DNA of 64,000 bases, from the NCBI RefSeq assembly GCF_012641465.1, contig NZ_JABAIK010000011.1, positions 62,001 through 126,000 of the forward strand, in the 5' to 3' direction. Numbering within the stretch: position 1 is the stretch's first letter; every line of letters starts with the position of its first letter. The DNA comes from Vibrio agarilyticus (GTDB taxonomy: Bacteria > Pseudomonadota > Gammaproteobacteria > Enterobacterales > Vibrionaceae). The translations under genes and the position numbers were made by a program. The notes under the pieces were generated by a model. The model saw nothing but the letters and a program-made list of their open reading frames with translations. It had not been told where the DNA came from and made no database searches. Positions 46,576 to 56,726 of the stretch are shown in pieces.

Positions 46576-47085
46576 ATGACAAAAAAACAATTGGTTGGTT
46601 TCACTGCAATCGTACTGCTGTGCAGTGCACTCATTTCCGTCGGCACCATGATGGCTGGCGTGTGGTACTTAAAGCAGACTCAGCAAACGCCAAGCAATGT
46701 GGACGCAAACCAAGCATCTTGGTTTGATGTTAGTGCGCTATTCGGCAGCAAAAGTAACGAGCAGCACACTGGCCCACATTTCCATCCATTGGAGAAAGTC
46801 GTGCTCTCCATCAAAGGGGATAAACAGACGCACTTTGTGATGCTTGAATTGGCGGTGGAAACTCGCAGCCCTGAACGCATCGAATCACTCGATAACTACA
46901 TGCCCAAGGTACAAAACGCACTGCTACGCCTATTTGCCGACAAACATTATCGTCAACTGCAGCAGCAAGGGGCGGTTGAAGAGCTGCAGCAAGAGGTTAA
47001 AAACACCTTACTTGGGGTGTTTGAACGTACAACATTCGCCAACGATATTGACGATGTTCTGCTAACAAAATACGTCGTGCAGTAA
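46576..47085 (+). CDS. fliL: Lateral flagellar stator-associated protein FliL
   Basis: 169 residues with one N-terminal membrane helix (VGFTAIVLLCSALISVGTMM) and a periplasmic stomatin-like FliL domain ending DDVLLTKYVVQ. FliL rings surround the stator units. It is preceded by AGTAAGG and follows the repeat insertion by about 30 bp. Confidence 0.9.
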   Translation: MTKKQLVGFTAIVLLCSALISVGTMMAGVWYLKQTQQTPSNVDANQASWFDVSALFGSKSNEQHTGPHFHPLEKVVLSIKGDKQTHFVMLELAVETRSPERIESLDNYMPKVQNALLRLFADKHYRQLQQQGAVEELQQEVKNTLLGVFERTTFANDIDDVLLTKYVVQ

Positions 47086-47095
47086 AGGAGCGGCT

Positions 47096-47830
47096 ATGAT
47101 GGATATGGCTTTTCACGCTGGCTACAGCGAGGCTGAAGTCGCACCACAGCGGGGCGAGCCTATCAATGAGCAGCAACTGCTGCAACAGCATCAAATTTTG
47201 GTCAAGCGAATTGTGAATCAGCTGCGCGTCCATGCCACCACCCATTGCAGTATTGAAGATATGCAGCAAATTGGGCTGATTGGTTTGATCGAAGCCGGGC
47301 GTCGCTACGGCAATATCGATGATCCACAGTTCCCAGCATTTGCTGTCTGTCGCATTCGTGGGGCGATTTTGGATGAACTGCGCCGCCTCGACTGGCGCTC
47401 ACGCAAAACCCGCCAAGAGGCTCATCAGCTCAATGATGTGACGCGCGATCTCACTCGCGCTCTTGGACGTACCCCCACCGATGGTGAGCTGATCCGCGCA
47501 TTAGGCACCACAGAGCAAGACTACTACGCCAGACTCAATGCTTCACTGGCGGGGGAAATGCAAAGTTTGGATCAGCTGATTGAAAGCGGTACCGAGCCGG
47601 ACTCTGCGATTGATGATGACGCGAGCGGCCTATCACACGACGAGCTGCGAATGAGCTTAGAGAGTGCATTGCATCATCTCAACCAACGCGACCAACTGCT
47701 GCTGACCCTGTTTTATCAACACGAGTTGAATTTACACGAAATTGCGCTGGTGCTCGATTTAACGCCGGCACGGATCTGCCAATTGCACAAGCAAGCGCTC
47801 AAACAACTCAACCTTTACCTCACCTCTTAG
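47096..47830 (+). CDS. fliA: Lateral flagellar sigma-28 factor FliA (LafS)
   Basis: 244 residues with sigma-70 regions 2 (CSIEDMQQIGLIGLIEAGRR; ILDELRRLDWRSRKTRQEAH), 3 and 4 (LLLTLFYQHELNLHEIALVL). It directs RNA polymerase to late lateral genes and is held back by FlgM (61244). AAGGAG precedes the ATG. It sits in the same operon as motA and motB, as in the V. parahaemolyticus laf cluster. Confidence 0.94.
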   Translation: MMDMAFHAGYSEAEVAPQRGEPINEQQLLQQHQILVKRIVNQLRVHATTHCSIEDMQQIGLIGLIEAGRRYGNIDDPQFPAFAVCRIRGAILDELRRLDWRSRKTRQEAHQLNDVTRDLTRALGRTPTDGELIRALGTTEQDYYARLNASLAGEMQSLDQLIESGTEPDSAIDDDASGLSHDELRMSLESALHHLNQRDQLLLTLFYQHELNLHEIALVLDLTPARICQLHKQALKQLNLYLTS

Positions 47831-47839
47831 GAATCACTC

Positions 47840-48697
47840 ATGCAAAAATTACTTGGCCTCTTCATTATTCTCGGCGGCGTGTTTGGTGGGTATATGATGG
47901 CGGGTGGTAAACTCGGCGCGATTTGGCAACCCGCTGAATTTATCATCATCATCGGCGCTGCTGTCGGTTCGCTGATCATTGGCAACCCCTCCCATGTTCT
48001 CAAAGAAATGCGCTCTCAACTGCGCGGCGTGATGCGCAAACCGCAAAACGAACGCGAGTTTTATCTTGAATTGATGGCTCTATTGCAATCGCTCCTTGAA
48101 GCCATTCGCAACGGCGGCTTCAAAACGCTAGACGCACATATTGAAAACCCGAGCGAAAGTGCGATTTTTAGCCGATATCCCCTCGTTGCACAAGATTATC
48201 GCCTAGTGGCCTTCATTTCTGACAATTTGCGCTTAATGGCAATGGGACAAATGTCGCCTCATGAATTAGAAGGGCTGCTCGAGCAAGAAATTGACGCTAT
48301 CGAAACCGATTTGCTACTCCCCTCTCGCTCGTTGCAACGCACAGCAGAGGCACTGCCAGGTTTTGGTATTCTTGCGGCGGTCGGTGGCATCATCATCACA
48401 ATGAGCGCGATCGATGGCTCGATTGCCATGATTGGTTATCATGTTGCTGCCGCACTGGTTGGCACCTTCTTGGGGATTTTTGGCTGCTACTGCGTCCTTG
48501 ACCCTGCAAGTAACGCCATGTCGCAGCGTGTGAAACGCGATATGTCAGCTTATGAATGCGTGCGTGCGACATTGGTCGCTTACGTTGCAAAAAAACCGAC
48601 ACTGCTTGCTATCGATGCTGGTCGTAAACACATTCAGTTAGACATTAAGCCCACCTTTAACCAAATGGAGCAATGGCTGACTGAACAGGAGGGATAA
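47840..48697 (+). CDS. motA: Lateral flagellar proton-stator protein MotA (LafT)
   Basis: 285 residues with four membrane helices, a large cytoplasmic loop and the MotA features [15 protein letters not shown] and [20 protein letters not shown]. The relationship is to the H+-driven MotA rather than PomA. Its stop overlaps motB by one base. Confidence 0.94.
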   Translation: MQKLLGLFIILGGVFGGYMMAGGKLGAIWQPAEFIIIIGAAVGSLIIGNPSHVLKEMRSQLRGVMRKPQNEREFYLELMALLQSLLEAIRNGGFKTLDAHIENPSESAIFSRYPLVAQDYRLVAFISDNLRLMAMGQMSPHELEGLLEQEIDAIETDLLLPSRSLQRTAEALPGFGILAAVGGIIITMSAIDGSIAMIGYHVAAALVGTFLGIFGCYCVLDPASNAMSQRVKRDMSAYECVRATLVAYVAKKPTLLAIDAGRKHIQLDIKPTFNQMEQWLTEQEG

Positions 48698-49716
48698 TGC
48701 AAAAACAAGAACACGTGGTTTTCAAGCGTGCTAAATCTAAATCGCACGATGAACACCATGGCGGCGCCTGGAAAGTGGCTTTTGCAGATTTCATGATCGC
48801 ACTCATGGCGCTCTTTTTGGTGCTTTGGGTGTTGCAAGTGGTCGACAAAGAAGAGCGCAAAGCCATCATGGCAAACCTGCACAGCGCCAGCGTGTTTGAC
48901 AAAAGTTTTGGCACTCCTTTTGATGCCTCAAGTAGCATTACTCCGATTGACTTGGCTGCCGACTCCTCGGTGCCAAGTCAAAGCCCAACCACTCATATTG
49001 TGAGCGCGTTTTATCAAGGCAATGGCAGTGGCACCGAGACCGACTCACTCATTTTGGGTCGCTTTGAAACGCAAGAGCAACTTGCGGCGCTGGCTAAAAT
49101 TGTCGAAGAGATGGCTAAGCAAATCAATGCACAAGGCAATGTCGACGTGACTGTCACGCCACAAGGCTTACGTATTGTGCTGCAAGATGACTACAAGCAG
49201 CACATGTTTCACCGCGGTGGGGCCGAACTTACCCCATTTTTTGAAGATCTGTTGCTCGCATTGGCGCCCGTATTCAGCCAAATTGAAAACCCACTGATCA
49301 TCAGCGGCCACACTGATGCCACACAATATAAACAAGCGTTTAGCACCAAATCCAACTGGGAGCTGTCGGTCAATCGCGCCAATCAAGCTCGCCAGACACT
49401 GGTCGCCGGTAGCATGCCAGAGTCACGCGTGCTGCAAGTCAGTGGTATGTCGGATCGCGCGCTGCTCAATCACGCCGATCCCGAATCATCGGAAAACCGA
49501 CGGATTGAGCTGTTTGTGCTGACAACGCCTGCCGCTGACATCATCAGTTCACTGTTTGGCCAAAATGACCACAGTGAGCTCGAGAAGGCAAAAGAGACAG
49601 CAACCTTCAACCAGCCCGTCTATCGGCAACGCATTCACCACAAACTACCAACTGATTCAGACAGCGCGCCACCGAGCGTGGCGATCGAAACGACGCCTGT
49701 CGAACGCGCAATGTAA
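48697..49716 (+). CDS. motB: Lateral flagellar proton-stator protein MotB (LafU)
   Basis: 339 residues. The single membrane helix carries the proton-binding Asp ([20 protein letters not shown]). The plug follows, and a C-terminal OmpA-like peptidoglycan-binding domain ([39 protein letters not shown]) anchors the stator. The TAATG overlap with motA keeps expression matched. A weak terminator hairpin ATACCGC/GCGGTAT follows at 49735-49754. Confidence 0.95.
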   Translation: MQKQEHVVFKRAKSKSHDEHHGGAWKVAFADFMIALMALFLVLWVLQVVDKEERKAIMANLHSASVFDKSFGTPFDASSSITPIDLAADSSVPSQSPTTHIVSAFYQGNGSGTETDSLILGRFETQEQLAALAKIVEEMAKQINAQGNVDVTVTPQGLRIVLQDDYKQHMFHRGGAELTPFFEDLLLALAPVFSQIENPLIISGHTDATQYKQAFSTKSNWELSVNRANQARQTLVAGSMPESRVLQVSGMSDRALLNHADPESSENRRIELFVLTTPAADIISSLFGQNDHSELEKAKETATFNQPVYRQRIHHKLPTDSDSAPPSVAIETTPVERAM

Positions 49717-49785
49717 TCACGCTTTGCGTGAACAATACCGCATTCGCGCGGTATCAACTGTTTTCTTGGCTTGTCGTGAGTGCCC

Positions 49786-50067
49786 ATGTCTAAAGTAACC
49801 CGTGCCCACCCAGACTTAATCAAAAAATGCCTACTCTGGTTGGTCGTTGTCGACTATCCATTATTAGGCCTGTTTCTGTTGCTGCTGCCGGATCTGCACC
49901 TCAGCGGCGGCACCCTAATCAGCGCGCTATTGCTGATCTACAATCTGCTGCTCAGCGTTATCTGCTTTCATCGTACCGCGCAGCAAGATACCTACATTAT
50001 CTACCCGATTTTATCGGCAACCTTGCTTGCGTTTGTCTGCTTTCTCTATTATTTCTTCTTGGTTTAG
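49786..50067 (+). CDS. Small membrane protein, unknown function
   Basis: 93 residues with three predicted membrane helices (about 15-33, 40-58 and 68-90) and a short basic N-terminus (MSKVTRAHPDLIKK). It lies 70 bp after motB and converges on the LafW-like gene, ending in the shared terminator. No family is recognised. It may belong to the lateral locus by position only. A GTG two codons upstream is an alternative start. Confidence 0.6.
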   Translation: MSKVTRAHPDLIKKCLLWLVVVDYPLLGLFLLLLPDLHLSGGTLISALLLIYNLLLSVICFHRTAQQDTYIIYPILSATLLAFVCFLYYFFLV

Positions 50068-50094
50068 CCGTATTACGCGCAGCGCCAGCGCACA

Positions 50095-50125
50095 AAAAAG
50101 CGCGTTAATCCACGCGCTTTTTATC
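50095..50125. terminator. Bidirectional terminator between the plus and minus flagellar blocks
   Basis: AAAAAGCGCG pairs with CGCGCTTTTT around a short loop, with tracts for both strands. Confidence 0.85.
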
Positions 50126-50161
50126 TGTCATATAAAGTAGTTAATCACGCTTGGCGTGAGC

Positions 50162-51196
50162 TTATTTTAGCAGCGCGACCACGCTGTGCCGTTTGACATT
50201 CGCCTGCGCATTGAGAGCGCGAAACGCGAAACTGAACTGTTCTGAATTTGTCTGCCACTGCTCAAGTTGCTGATTGACCGAATCCGGTGTTAAACGCGAG
50301 GAAGCAAGGCCAGTCATTTCCTGATTCAAGGATTGCTGAAACTGACGCGCGTCATACAAGCTGGTGTGCACTTGTTGTAAGTGCTTGTTGAGCTTACCAA
50401 TCGACTGCTTGATGCCATCGCGATGGCTTAAATCAAAATTAAGCTCCGCAATACCTTCAGGATCGGGTTTTAACAGCAAAGTGTTGGGTTGGCCGGCAGG
50501 AAAACGATGCCCTTGTCCCGTCACCTGCACTTTTTGCTGCATTTGACGATAAGCGCTCTCTTGCGCTTCAAACAAAATCGCCCCATCCTCACCTAAACTG
50601 GCGCGCATGCCCATCGGGATCAAGCTGCGGTCCAGCATTTTCAGCGTTTTCATTCCATCGGATTGACCATCAAATTGGATCATGACCGATTGTCCTTGAG
50701 GAAAATCAAGACGGATCTGCTCGGCGCGTTCACTTAAACGATGAATATTAAGACCGGGCACAGCAAAGCGGCGAATATCAGCGGTATCAAGCTTAACGCG
50801 AAGTTCGTTGTCGACCACTCGCTTGCCTTCATAACGAGCCTGTTGCAGCGTCTGTTCAATCGTCTGCTTGCCCTTACCGAGCTGCTCTTTAAGCTGAGGC
50901 ATTTGGGCGACGCCCACCGACAATGCCTGACTCAGTTGCGATTTCATTTTACTGAGTTCTTTACCCACTTGTTGCAACGATTGCGCAGCAATTTGGACTG
51001 AGGTGGCATGCTGCTGACCTTGCGCCAAACGCATGGTCGTCACAGAATACGCCGACATAGTGTCGGCGTGTTGTGCGCGCGGTTTTAGCGCAACAATGGG
51101 ACTCGAGTTCGACGAGCGTGACGGCGCGATAGCCGTCTGCTCATGACTGGCTAAGCGCAGCCCCTGAGCACGAACTTCGACTGTGCTCATTACCAT
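50162..51196 (-). CDS. LafW-like protein, putative hook-associated
   Basis: 344 residues, 12 bp after flgL on the same strand. It is predicted to have long helices at both ends (about 60-130 and 260-320) and a beta-rich centre (IRLDFPQGQSVMIQFDGQSD; GMRASLGEDGAILFEAQESA), the layout of axial flagellar proteins. Lateral clusters of Aeromonas and the E. coli Flag-2 locus carry a lafW gene here, described as hook-associated. Assignment rests on position and architecture. Confidence 0.6.
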   Translation of the reverse strand: MVMSTVEVRAQGLRLASHEQTAIAPSRSSNSSPIVALKPRAQHADTMSAYSVTTMRLAQGQQHATSVQIAAQSLQQVGKELSKMKSQLSQALSVGVAQMPQLKEQLGKGKQTIEQTLQQARYEGKRVVDNELRVKLDTADIRRFAVPGLNIHRLSERAEQIRLDFPQGQSVMIQFDGQSDGMKTLKMLDRSLIPMGMRASLGEDGAILFEAQESAYRQMQQKVQVTGQGHRFPAGQPNTLLLKPDPEGIAELNFDLSHRDGIKQSIGKLNKHLQQVHTSLYDARQFQQSLNQEMTGLASSRLTPDSVNQQLEQWQTNSEQFSFAFRALNAQANVKRHSVVALLK

Positions 51197-51208
51197 AACA
51201 CGGGTCCT

Positions 51209-52108
51209 TTAAATGCGATCAAAGAGGCTAAGATCATTGATTTTCACGTAGCTTGCTTGGGTTGCTTGTAGCGCAGCTAAATAGTTACTCAAACGTACCG
51301 ACGCCTCGCCGTAGTCGAGCGCTGAAATATCACTATTCACTTTATCAACAAAAAGTTTGTTTTCGCTGTGGGTACTGGCCATCTGCTCAAGGTTATTAAT
51401 TCGACCACCAATTTCGGTCATCGCGCCAAGAACATTACTGCTGGTGCCATCAATCGCCGACAATGTCGCGGCAACTTGATTGTCAAAATCTGTCGTCGGG
51501 TTCTTAAACTCCGCGATCATGCTGTCAATTTGATTCAGCACGTTATCGCCGCCGCCCAAATCCATCAGCTCTGACGCCGTCATATTTGACTCCATTGTGA
51601 CCCCTTTCGAAATCACCACCACGCGTTTGTCCGAGTTGCCTTCAATCACATAAGAGCCTGAGGCATTATTGATCGCAGGCGCGCCAGAGTTGGTGCCCGA
51701 AAACAGATAATGGCCCTCTTCGTCTTGCGCGTTCATTGACGCGGCAATCGAATCACGCATCACTTCAAGCTCAGCAATCATGCCTTGACGATCGTCGTCC
51801 GTCAAAGTGCCATTTGAGCCCCACAACACCAGCTCACGCATACTGACTAGGGTTTCATTGATGGAGTCCAGATGCACTTCTTGGCTCGATAATGTGGTAT
51901 TCAAATTCGCAATATTGGTTTGATACTGGCCAATCGCTGCGCTTTCTCGCTCGAGATTCAATAGCTTAATTGAGGCCATTGGATCATCCGATAACTTTGT
52001 CAGACGATCGCCTGTCGACATTTGCTGCAATACGGTTCCCAAACCGGCGTTATTGACCTGCAAGCTCGACAGCATCATTTGGCTAAATTGGTTGTCGCTA
52101 ATTCGCAT
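51209..52108 (-). CDS. flgL: Lateral hook-filament junction protein FlgL (HAP3)
   Basis: 299 residues. The N-terminal coiled-coil (MRISDNQFSQMMLSSLQVNN; STGDRLTKLSDDPMASIKLL) and the flagellin-like C-terminal helix are clear. It links the hook to the LafA filament together with FlgK. It lies 28 bp after flgK. Confidence 0.92.
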   Translation of the reverse strand: MRISDNQFSQMMLSSLQVNNAGLGTVLQQMSTGDRLTKLSDDPMASIKLLNLERESAAIGQYQTNIANLNTTLSSQEVHLDSINETLVSMRELVLWGSNGTLTDDDRQGMIAELEVMRDSIAASMNAQDEEGHYLFSGTNSGAPAINNASGSYVIEGNSDKRVVVISKGVTMESNMTASELMDLGGGDNVLNQIDSMIAEFKNPTTDFDNQVAATLSAIDGTSSNVLGAMTEIGGRINNLEQMASTHSENKLFVDKVNSDISALDYGEASVRLSNYLAALQATQASYVKINDLSLFDRI

Positions 52109-52136
52109 TATTACTCCAAAAAATCACTTAATCAGA

Positions 52137-53510
52137 TCAAAACAGTTGCAGTACGGAATCAAACAGCTCATTCGCCGTACTGATCACTTTCATATTGGCA
52201 TTGTGGGCGTTGGCAAACACCATCAAATTACCCGCCTCTTCATCGCTACTCACCGCACTCAGATTGTTTCTTTGTGTAATGGCGTCTTTATTCATTGCAC
52301 TATTGGCTTCAAAATCTGCCGCAGCCTGACGCGATTTGATCGCAACATCACCGACCATAGAGGTAAATGCATCGTTGAGCGAAACATTGCCATAACCGGT
52401 GATCGCCATTGGTTTATTGCTCAATTCGATCAACGCCTTAAGCACATCGCTATTGCCTTCATTGCCATCACTGGAGAACGCCAAATCATCGGCCGTTACA
52501 TCGGTAATGGTTAAGCTGTTGGCGGGATTTGATGGGTCGTAGGTAAACAATGGCGCGCCGGGGTTGCCATTCAAATCAATGCCAGTGGCAAGCACTGCAT
52601 TCACCTCGTCAGCGAGCCCTTTGGCCATATCGTTTATCGCCACTTGGTTGGGTTTGAGCACTTCCGTCTGGTATTGGCTGATTGCGCCCAAGCCACCACC
52701 AACATTACTGCTGACGGCAAAACTTTGCGGACCAAACTCAACATGAATATCGGCCATATAGGCATCATTCGAATGAGTAACGGCTTTCAATTGTCCGGCC
52801 TCACCGCCCATTACCAATGGCTGACCACTGGCGAGTGTCACTTGCAATGAGCCATCAGGTTGCTCAGTGGTTCGAATATCGACCACCATGGCCAACTCAC
52901 CAATCAAGGCATCTCGCGTATCAAGCAGCTGCGCCGCGCTTCCGCCGGTGCCTTGCACCGCCATTAGCTGACTATTGATATCGGCAATATTGCTCAGCAA
53001 GCTATTGCCGTGAGCAATCGAGGCGTTGCGCTGATCGTGCATGTCTTTATGCTGACTATGCATTGCATCGTTTAACGCGTTGAAACGACGCGCTAACGCT
53101 TCGGCTTCATTGATCACTTGCTGACGCAGAGGTTGGGATTCTGGCTTGGTTGTTGCCTCATTTAGCGCCGCAAACAGAGAATCAAGACCTGACGACAAAT
53201 TCAAACCATCGGCACTGAGCGTATTTTCTAACTGACTCATGCTGGTGTGAAAACTGGAAGCAAACGCTGCACTACTGTTGGTTGACCAGACCTGCTTCAC
53301 CACAAAACCATCGGTAATGCGTCGAATGCTGGTCACTTCCACACCCATCCCGGCGCTGAGTGAGTTACCCACAGAACCGGCCACTGATGCCATCACGGCC
53401 TGCTGACGACTGTAACCTGGGGTGTTTATGTTGGCGACGTTTTGAGCTGTCACGTTCAGGGCGACGCTGTTAGCGTTCAGTCCCGACATCGCAATATTTA
53501 TCAAGCTCAT
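52137..53510 (-). CDS. flgK: Lateral hook-filament junction protein FlgK (HAP1)
   Basis: 457 residues. It starts with the rod/hook consensus (SLINIAMSGLNANSVALNVTAQNVANINTPGYSRQQ) and ends with the matching helix (NLMVFANAHNANMKVISTAN ELFDSVLQLF). FlgK is the first junction protein on the hook. The start lies directly after the flgJ stop. Confidence 0.95.
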   Translation of the reverse strand: MSLINIAMSGLNANSVALNVTAQNVANINTPGYSRQQAVMASVAGSVGNSLSAGMGVEVTSIRRITDGFVVKQVWSTNSSAAFASSFHTSMSQLENTLSADGLNLSSGLDSLFAALNEATTKPESQPLRQQVINEAEALARRFNALNDAMHSQHKDMHDQRNASIAHGNSLLSNIADINSQLMAVQGTGGSAAQLLDTRDALIGELAMVVDIRTTEQPDGSLQVTLASGQPLVMGGEAGQLKAVTHSNDAYMADIHVEFGPQSFAVSSNVGGGLGAISQYQTEVLKPNQVAINDMAKGLADEVNAVLATGIDLNGNPGAPLFTYDPSNPANSLTITDVTADDLAFSSDGNEGNSDVLKALIELSNKPMAITGYGNVSLNDAFTSMVGDVAIKSRQAAADFEANSAMNKDAITQRNNLSAVSSDEEAGNLMVFANAHNANMKVISTANELFDSVLQLF

Positions 53511-54095
53511 TTACAGCTCCTGTGGGCGTAGTAGTGATTGCGCGAAGGCGCTGCTGGTGGCAACACTGTTGCATGGTTGATTTAACGAGGCGACCAAATG
53601 ATTCGAAAGATTAATCGTCGACGCCATCCCTGCGCTAGCACTCAAGGCAACTTGTGATCTGGCTTCCAGTTCTGCACTGAGGGTTGCTTCGTTCGCCGCC
53701 ACAAGCGGCACGGCATCAATCTTGTTCTGTGGACGGGCGTGCAAGGTTTCGTTAAACGCCTCACCCAATGGACGTGGTGACAATTGCCGCACCAGCATAT
53801 CGGCAATGCCAGCTTGCTGATTTTGGGCCATTTCAATTGCCAACTGGCCATCGTGCATATCGCGAAACACGCCAAACTGCTGACTTGAAAAAGGGCTGTC
53901 TTCATCCGCTAAGGCATCGCTACTGGCGCGCATTTGTCTCAGCACCAACTGCAAAAACATGGCTTCAAATTGGCCCGCCACCTGCTCAAGCGCACCTTGC
54001 TCATCGCGACTGTGTTTGATTTTTCCAAGCGCACTGTTGTCGTGGTAAAGCACACTGTTCCATTGCGCCGTCTCTTTCATGCCATCAAAATTCAT
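53511..54095 (-). CDS. flgJ: Lateral rod-cap protein FlgJ, without muramidase domain
   Basis: 194 residues. The rod-cap domain is clear (LEQVAGQFEAMFLQLVLRQMRAS; FRDMHDGQLAIEMAQNQQAG). The ~150-residue glucosaminidase domain of dual-domain FlgJ is missing; a low-complexity tail takes its place. The lytic transglycosylase gene at 62014 may open the wall instead. It abuts flgI and flgK. Confidence 0.9.
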   Translation of the reverse strand: MNFDGMKETAQWNSVLYHDNSALGKIKHSRDEQGALEQVAGQFEAMFLQLVLRQMRASSDALADEDSPFSSQQFGVFRDMHDGQLAIEMAQNQQAGIADMLVRQLSPRPLGEAFNETLHARPQNKIDAVPLVAANEATLSAELEARSQVALSASAGMASTINLSNHLVASLNQPCNSVATSSAFAQSLLRPQEL

Positions 54096-55210
54096 TAAAT
54101 CACCACCAGCTCTGCGTCCAAGGCCCCTGCTTCATGCAATGCTTGCAAAATTGACATTAAATCGATTGGCGTTGCGCCTAAGCTATTGACCGCATTCACT
54201 ATGGTACTGAGGTTGGTTCCCGCAGGCCAAATCACCATTTGCGCTTCCCCTTGATCCACGTCGATTGCGGTTTGGTCAACCGTCACCGTCTCGCCATCGC
54301 CAAACGGATTGGGTTGGCTGACTTGCTGACTCTCGGCAATCGTCACTGTGAGACTGCCATGACTGACCGCCGCTTCACCGACTTGCACGTTTTGGCCAAT
54401 AACAATGGTTCCCGTGCGCGAGTTAAACACCACTCGCGCCGGTTTTCGACCTTGCTCAACACTCATTTCCTCAAGCATCGAAAGCATGATAACGCGCTGC
54501 TGAGTATCTAAAGGCGCTCGCATTTCAACTCGCGCGTTGTTGATTGCAATCGCCACGTCTGGGCCAAAAGTATCATTGATTTCACGCGCAATATTTTTCG
54601 CGGTAGTAAAGCTAGCTTTGCGCAAGTTTAGAGTGATTTTATCTTTGTCGTTAAAATCCGATGGGATCTCACGTTCCATCGTCGCGCCATTCGGAATGCG
54701 GCCCGAGGTGGGCGTATTCACGGTGGTTTTTGAGCCGCTACGACCTTCGGCAGTCATGCCACCAACAACCACGTTGCCTTGAGCCACCGCGTAGACTTCA
54801 CCATCAATCCCGCGCAGCGGCGTTAACAATAAGGTGCCACCACGTAAACTTTTCGCATCGCCAATTGATGACACAACGATATCGATTTGTTGGCCAGGCG
54901 CGGCATGCGGATCAACCACCGCCGTCACGCTCACCGAAGCGACGTTCTTTAATTTTGGATCGGCGTTTGCGTCCAGCTGCAAGCCAAACTGGCGCAGCAT
55001 GTTAGTAATCGATTGTGAGGTAAATTTGACTTGGTTTTTATCACCCTGACCATCAAGCCCCACCACCAAGCCATAACCGACCAATTGGTTCTGGCGAATG
55101 CCTTGAATATCCACCAAGTCCATGATCGGTGTCGTTGCATTGGCTAACGCAACTGGACTGAGACTGATGCTCAGCACCATCGCGGCCATCACCTTACGAA
55201 TAAAACTCAT
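54095..55210 (-). CDS. flgI: Lateral flagellar P-ring protein FlgI
   Basis: 371 residues with a signal peptide ([19 protein letters not shown]) and the FlgI signatures [20 protein letters not shown] and GLDGQGDK. It forms the periplasmic bushing. The ATG at 55210 overlaps the flgH stop (TGATG) and is preferred; an ATG five codons upstream also exists. Confidence 0.95.
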   Translation of the reverse strand: MSFIRKVMAAMVLSISLSPVALANATTPIMDLVDIQGIRQNQLVGYGLVVGLDGQGDKNQVKFTSQSITNMLRQFGLQLDANADPKLKNVASVSVTAVVDPHAAPGQQIDIVVSSIGDAKSLRGGTLLLTPLRGIDGEVYAVAQGNVVVGGMTAEGRSGSKTTVNTPTSGRIPNGATMEREIPSDFNDKDKITLNLRKASFTTAKNIAREINDTFGPDVAIAINNARVEMRAPLDTQQRVIMLSMLEEMSVEQGRKPARVVFNSRTGTIVIGQNVQVGEAAVSHGSLTVTIAESQQVSQPNPFGDGETVTVDQTAIDVDQGEAQMVIWPAGTNLSTIVNAVNSLGATPIDLMSILQALHEAGALDAELVVI

Positions 55211-55890
55211 CAAAATGGCATCCATGGTGAATTGAAAAACTGAGTCAGCCAGCCTGACGCGTTGCTATCAGCCAACGCACCTCGGCCAGCATAGGTGATT
55301 TTGGCATCGCCAATTCGCAGCGAGGAGACTTCGTTATTGCGATTTATATCATCAACACGAACGATGCCCGTTAAGCGAATAAATTCATCGCCTTGATTGA
55401 GGCGAAGCCATTTTTCACCACTGATGCGCAGTACGCCGTTTGGCATCACTTCATGCACGGTGACCGTGATCGCGCCTTGCAGTTTGTTGCCTTGCGAGCT
55501 TGAAGCGCTGCCATCAAAGTTACGATCGGCGTCAATCGACACTCCCGCATCCACGGTATGCGAGCCAAAAACAGGGGCCAGAAATGCGACGCCCGCATTT
55601 TTGTTGTAACTGGTATCCGCCTTTTTGCTCGATTCGGTCTCTTCCGATAACATCACGGTCAGTACATCGCCAACACGATACGCGCGTCGGTCTTGAAACA
55701 GCGTCATTTCGTACTGGTGACGATACAAACTGCCGTCCTTAGCCTCTGGCAGTGAATAATCAAGAGGCGGCGGGGCAAACTCCACACTTTGTGGTTTCGG
55801 TGGCGCAAACTCTTGCCGTCCAGCGCAACCACTCAGTAGAAGTAGCGGTAACAGCCAATAGAGCGCAGTACCGTTTTTGTTCATCACCAT
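55210..55890 (-). CDS. flgH: Lateral flagellar L-ring lipoprotein FlgH
   Basis: 226 residues with a lipobox (LLLLSGC, Cys about residue 22) and the FlgH motifs [18 protein letters not shown] and [20 protein letters not shown]. It forms the outer-membrane ring. AAGGAA precedes the ATG. The stop overlaps flgI. Confidence 0.95.
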   Translation of the reverse strand: MVMNKNGTALYWLLPLLLLSGCAGRQEFAPPKPQSVEFAPPPLDYSLPEAKDGSLYRHQYEMTLFQDRRAYRVGDVLTVMLSEETESSKKADTSYNKNAGVAFLAPVFGSHTVDAGVSIDADRNFDGSASSSQGNKLQGAITVTVHEVMPNGVLRISGEKWLRLNQGDEFIRLTGIVRVDDINRNNEVSSLRIGDAKITYAGRGALADSNASGWLTQFFNSPWMPF

Positions 55891-55916
55891 ATTCGGGTTC
55901 CTTTTAGCAGGAGAAA

Positions 55917-56702
55917 TTACATCGACTGAGAAACGAATTTCAGCATTTCATCCGCGGCAGAGACGACTTTTGCGTTCATCTCGTAGGCGCGTTGTGTGGT
56001 GATCATATCGACCATCTCTTCAACAACGGCAACGTTAGAGCCTTCCAGCGCGCCTTGCTTGATGGTTCCCGCGCCATCTTCACCCGCAATCAGCTCCTGC
56101 GCCATGCCACTGGCTTCTGTCTCACGAAATAGGTTGCCACCCAGCGCTTCTAAACCTGCCGGATTGATGAAGTTTGCGAGGGTTATTTGTCCCAACTGCT
56201 GCGCCGTCGCATCTCCGGGCGTAGTCGCTGTGACATTGCCATCCACGCCAACAGAAATTGACAGCGCATTTTCAGGGATCTGGATTTGTGGCTCTAACGG
56301 CAGACCTTGGCTGTTGACCATTAAGCCTTCAGCGTTGACATGAAATTGGCCATTACGCGAATACACAATTTCACCGTCTGAGTTTTCGATTTGGAAAAAG
56401 CCTTGGCCCATCACTGCCAAATCCAACTCTTGGCTGGTATTTTGCGTATTGCCTTGAGTAAAGACTTTTTGTGTTCCCACAACGCGAACACCGCTGCCAA
56501 GCTGCACGCCACTTGGCAATTGGTTCATGTCATCCACTTGCGCGCCCGGTTGACGTTGAATGCTGTAGAACAAGTCTTCAAACACCACGCGATCGCGTTT
56601 AAAACCAACGGTATTGACGTTGGCAAGGTTGTTGGAAATGGCGGTCATCTTCGTATCTTGCGCCGCCATACCGGTTTTACTCACCCAAAGAGCTGAGTTC
56701 AT
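55917..56702 (-). CDS. flgG: Lateral distal rod protein FlgG
   Basis: 261 residues. The N-terminal motif LWVSKTGMAAQDTKMTAISNNLANVNTVGFKR and the C-terminal helix EEMVDMITTQRAYEMNAKVV are diagnostic. The distal-rod-specific loop YSIQRQPGAQ lies between them. It builds the distal rod between FlgF and the hook. Confidence 0.96.
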   Translation of the reverse strand: MNSALWVSKTGMAAQDTKMTAISNNLANVNTVGFKRDRVVFEDLFYSIQRQPGAQVDDMNQLPSGVQLGSGVRVVGTQKVFTQGNTQNTSQELDLAVMGQGFFQIENSDGEIVYSRNGQFHVNAEGLMVNSQGLPLEPQIQIPENALSISVGVDGNVTATTPGDATAQQLGQITLANFINPAGLEALGGNLFRETEASGMAQELIAGEDGAGTIKQGALEGSNVAVVEEMVDMITTQRAYEMNAKVVSAADEMLKFVSQSM

Positions 56703-56726
56703 AATTTATTCTCCACGAAGCAACGC

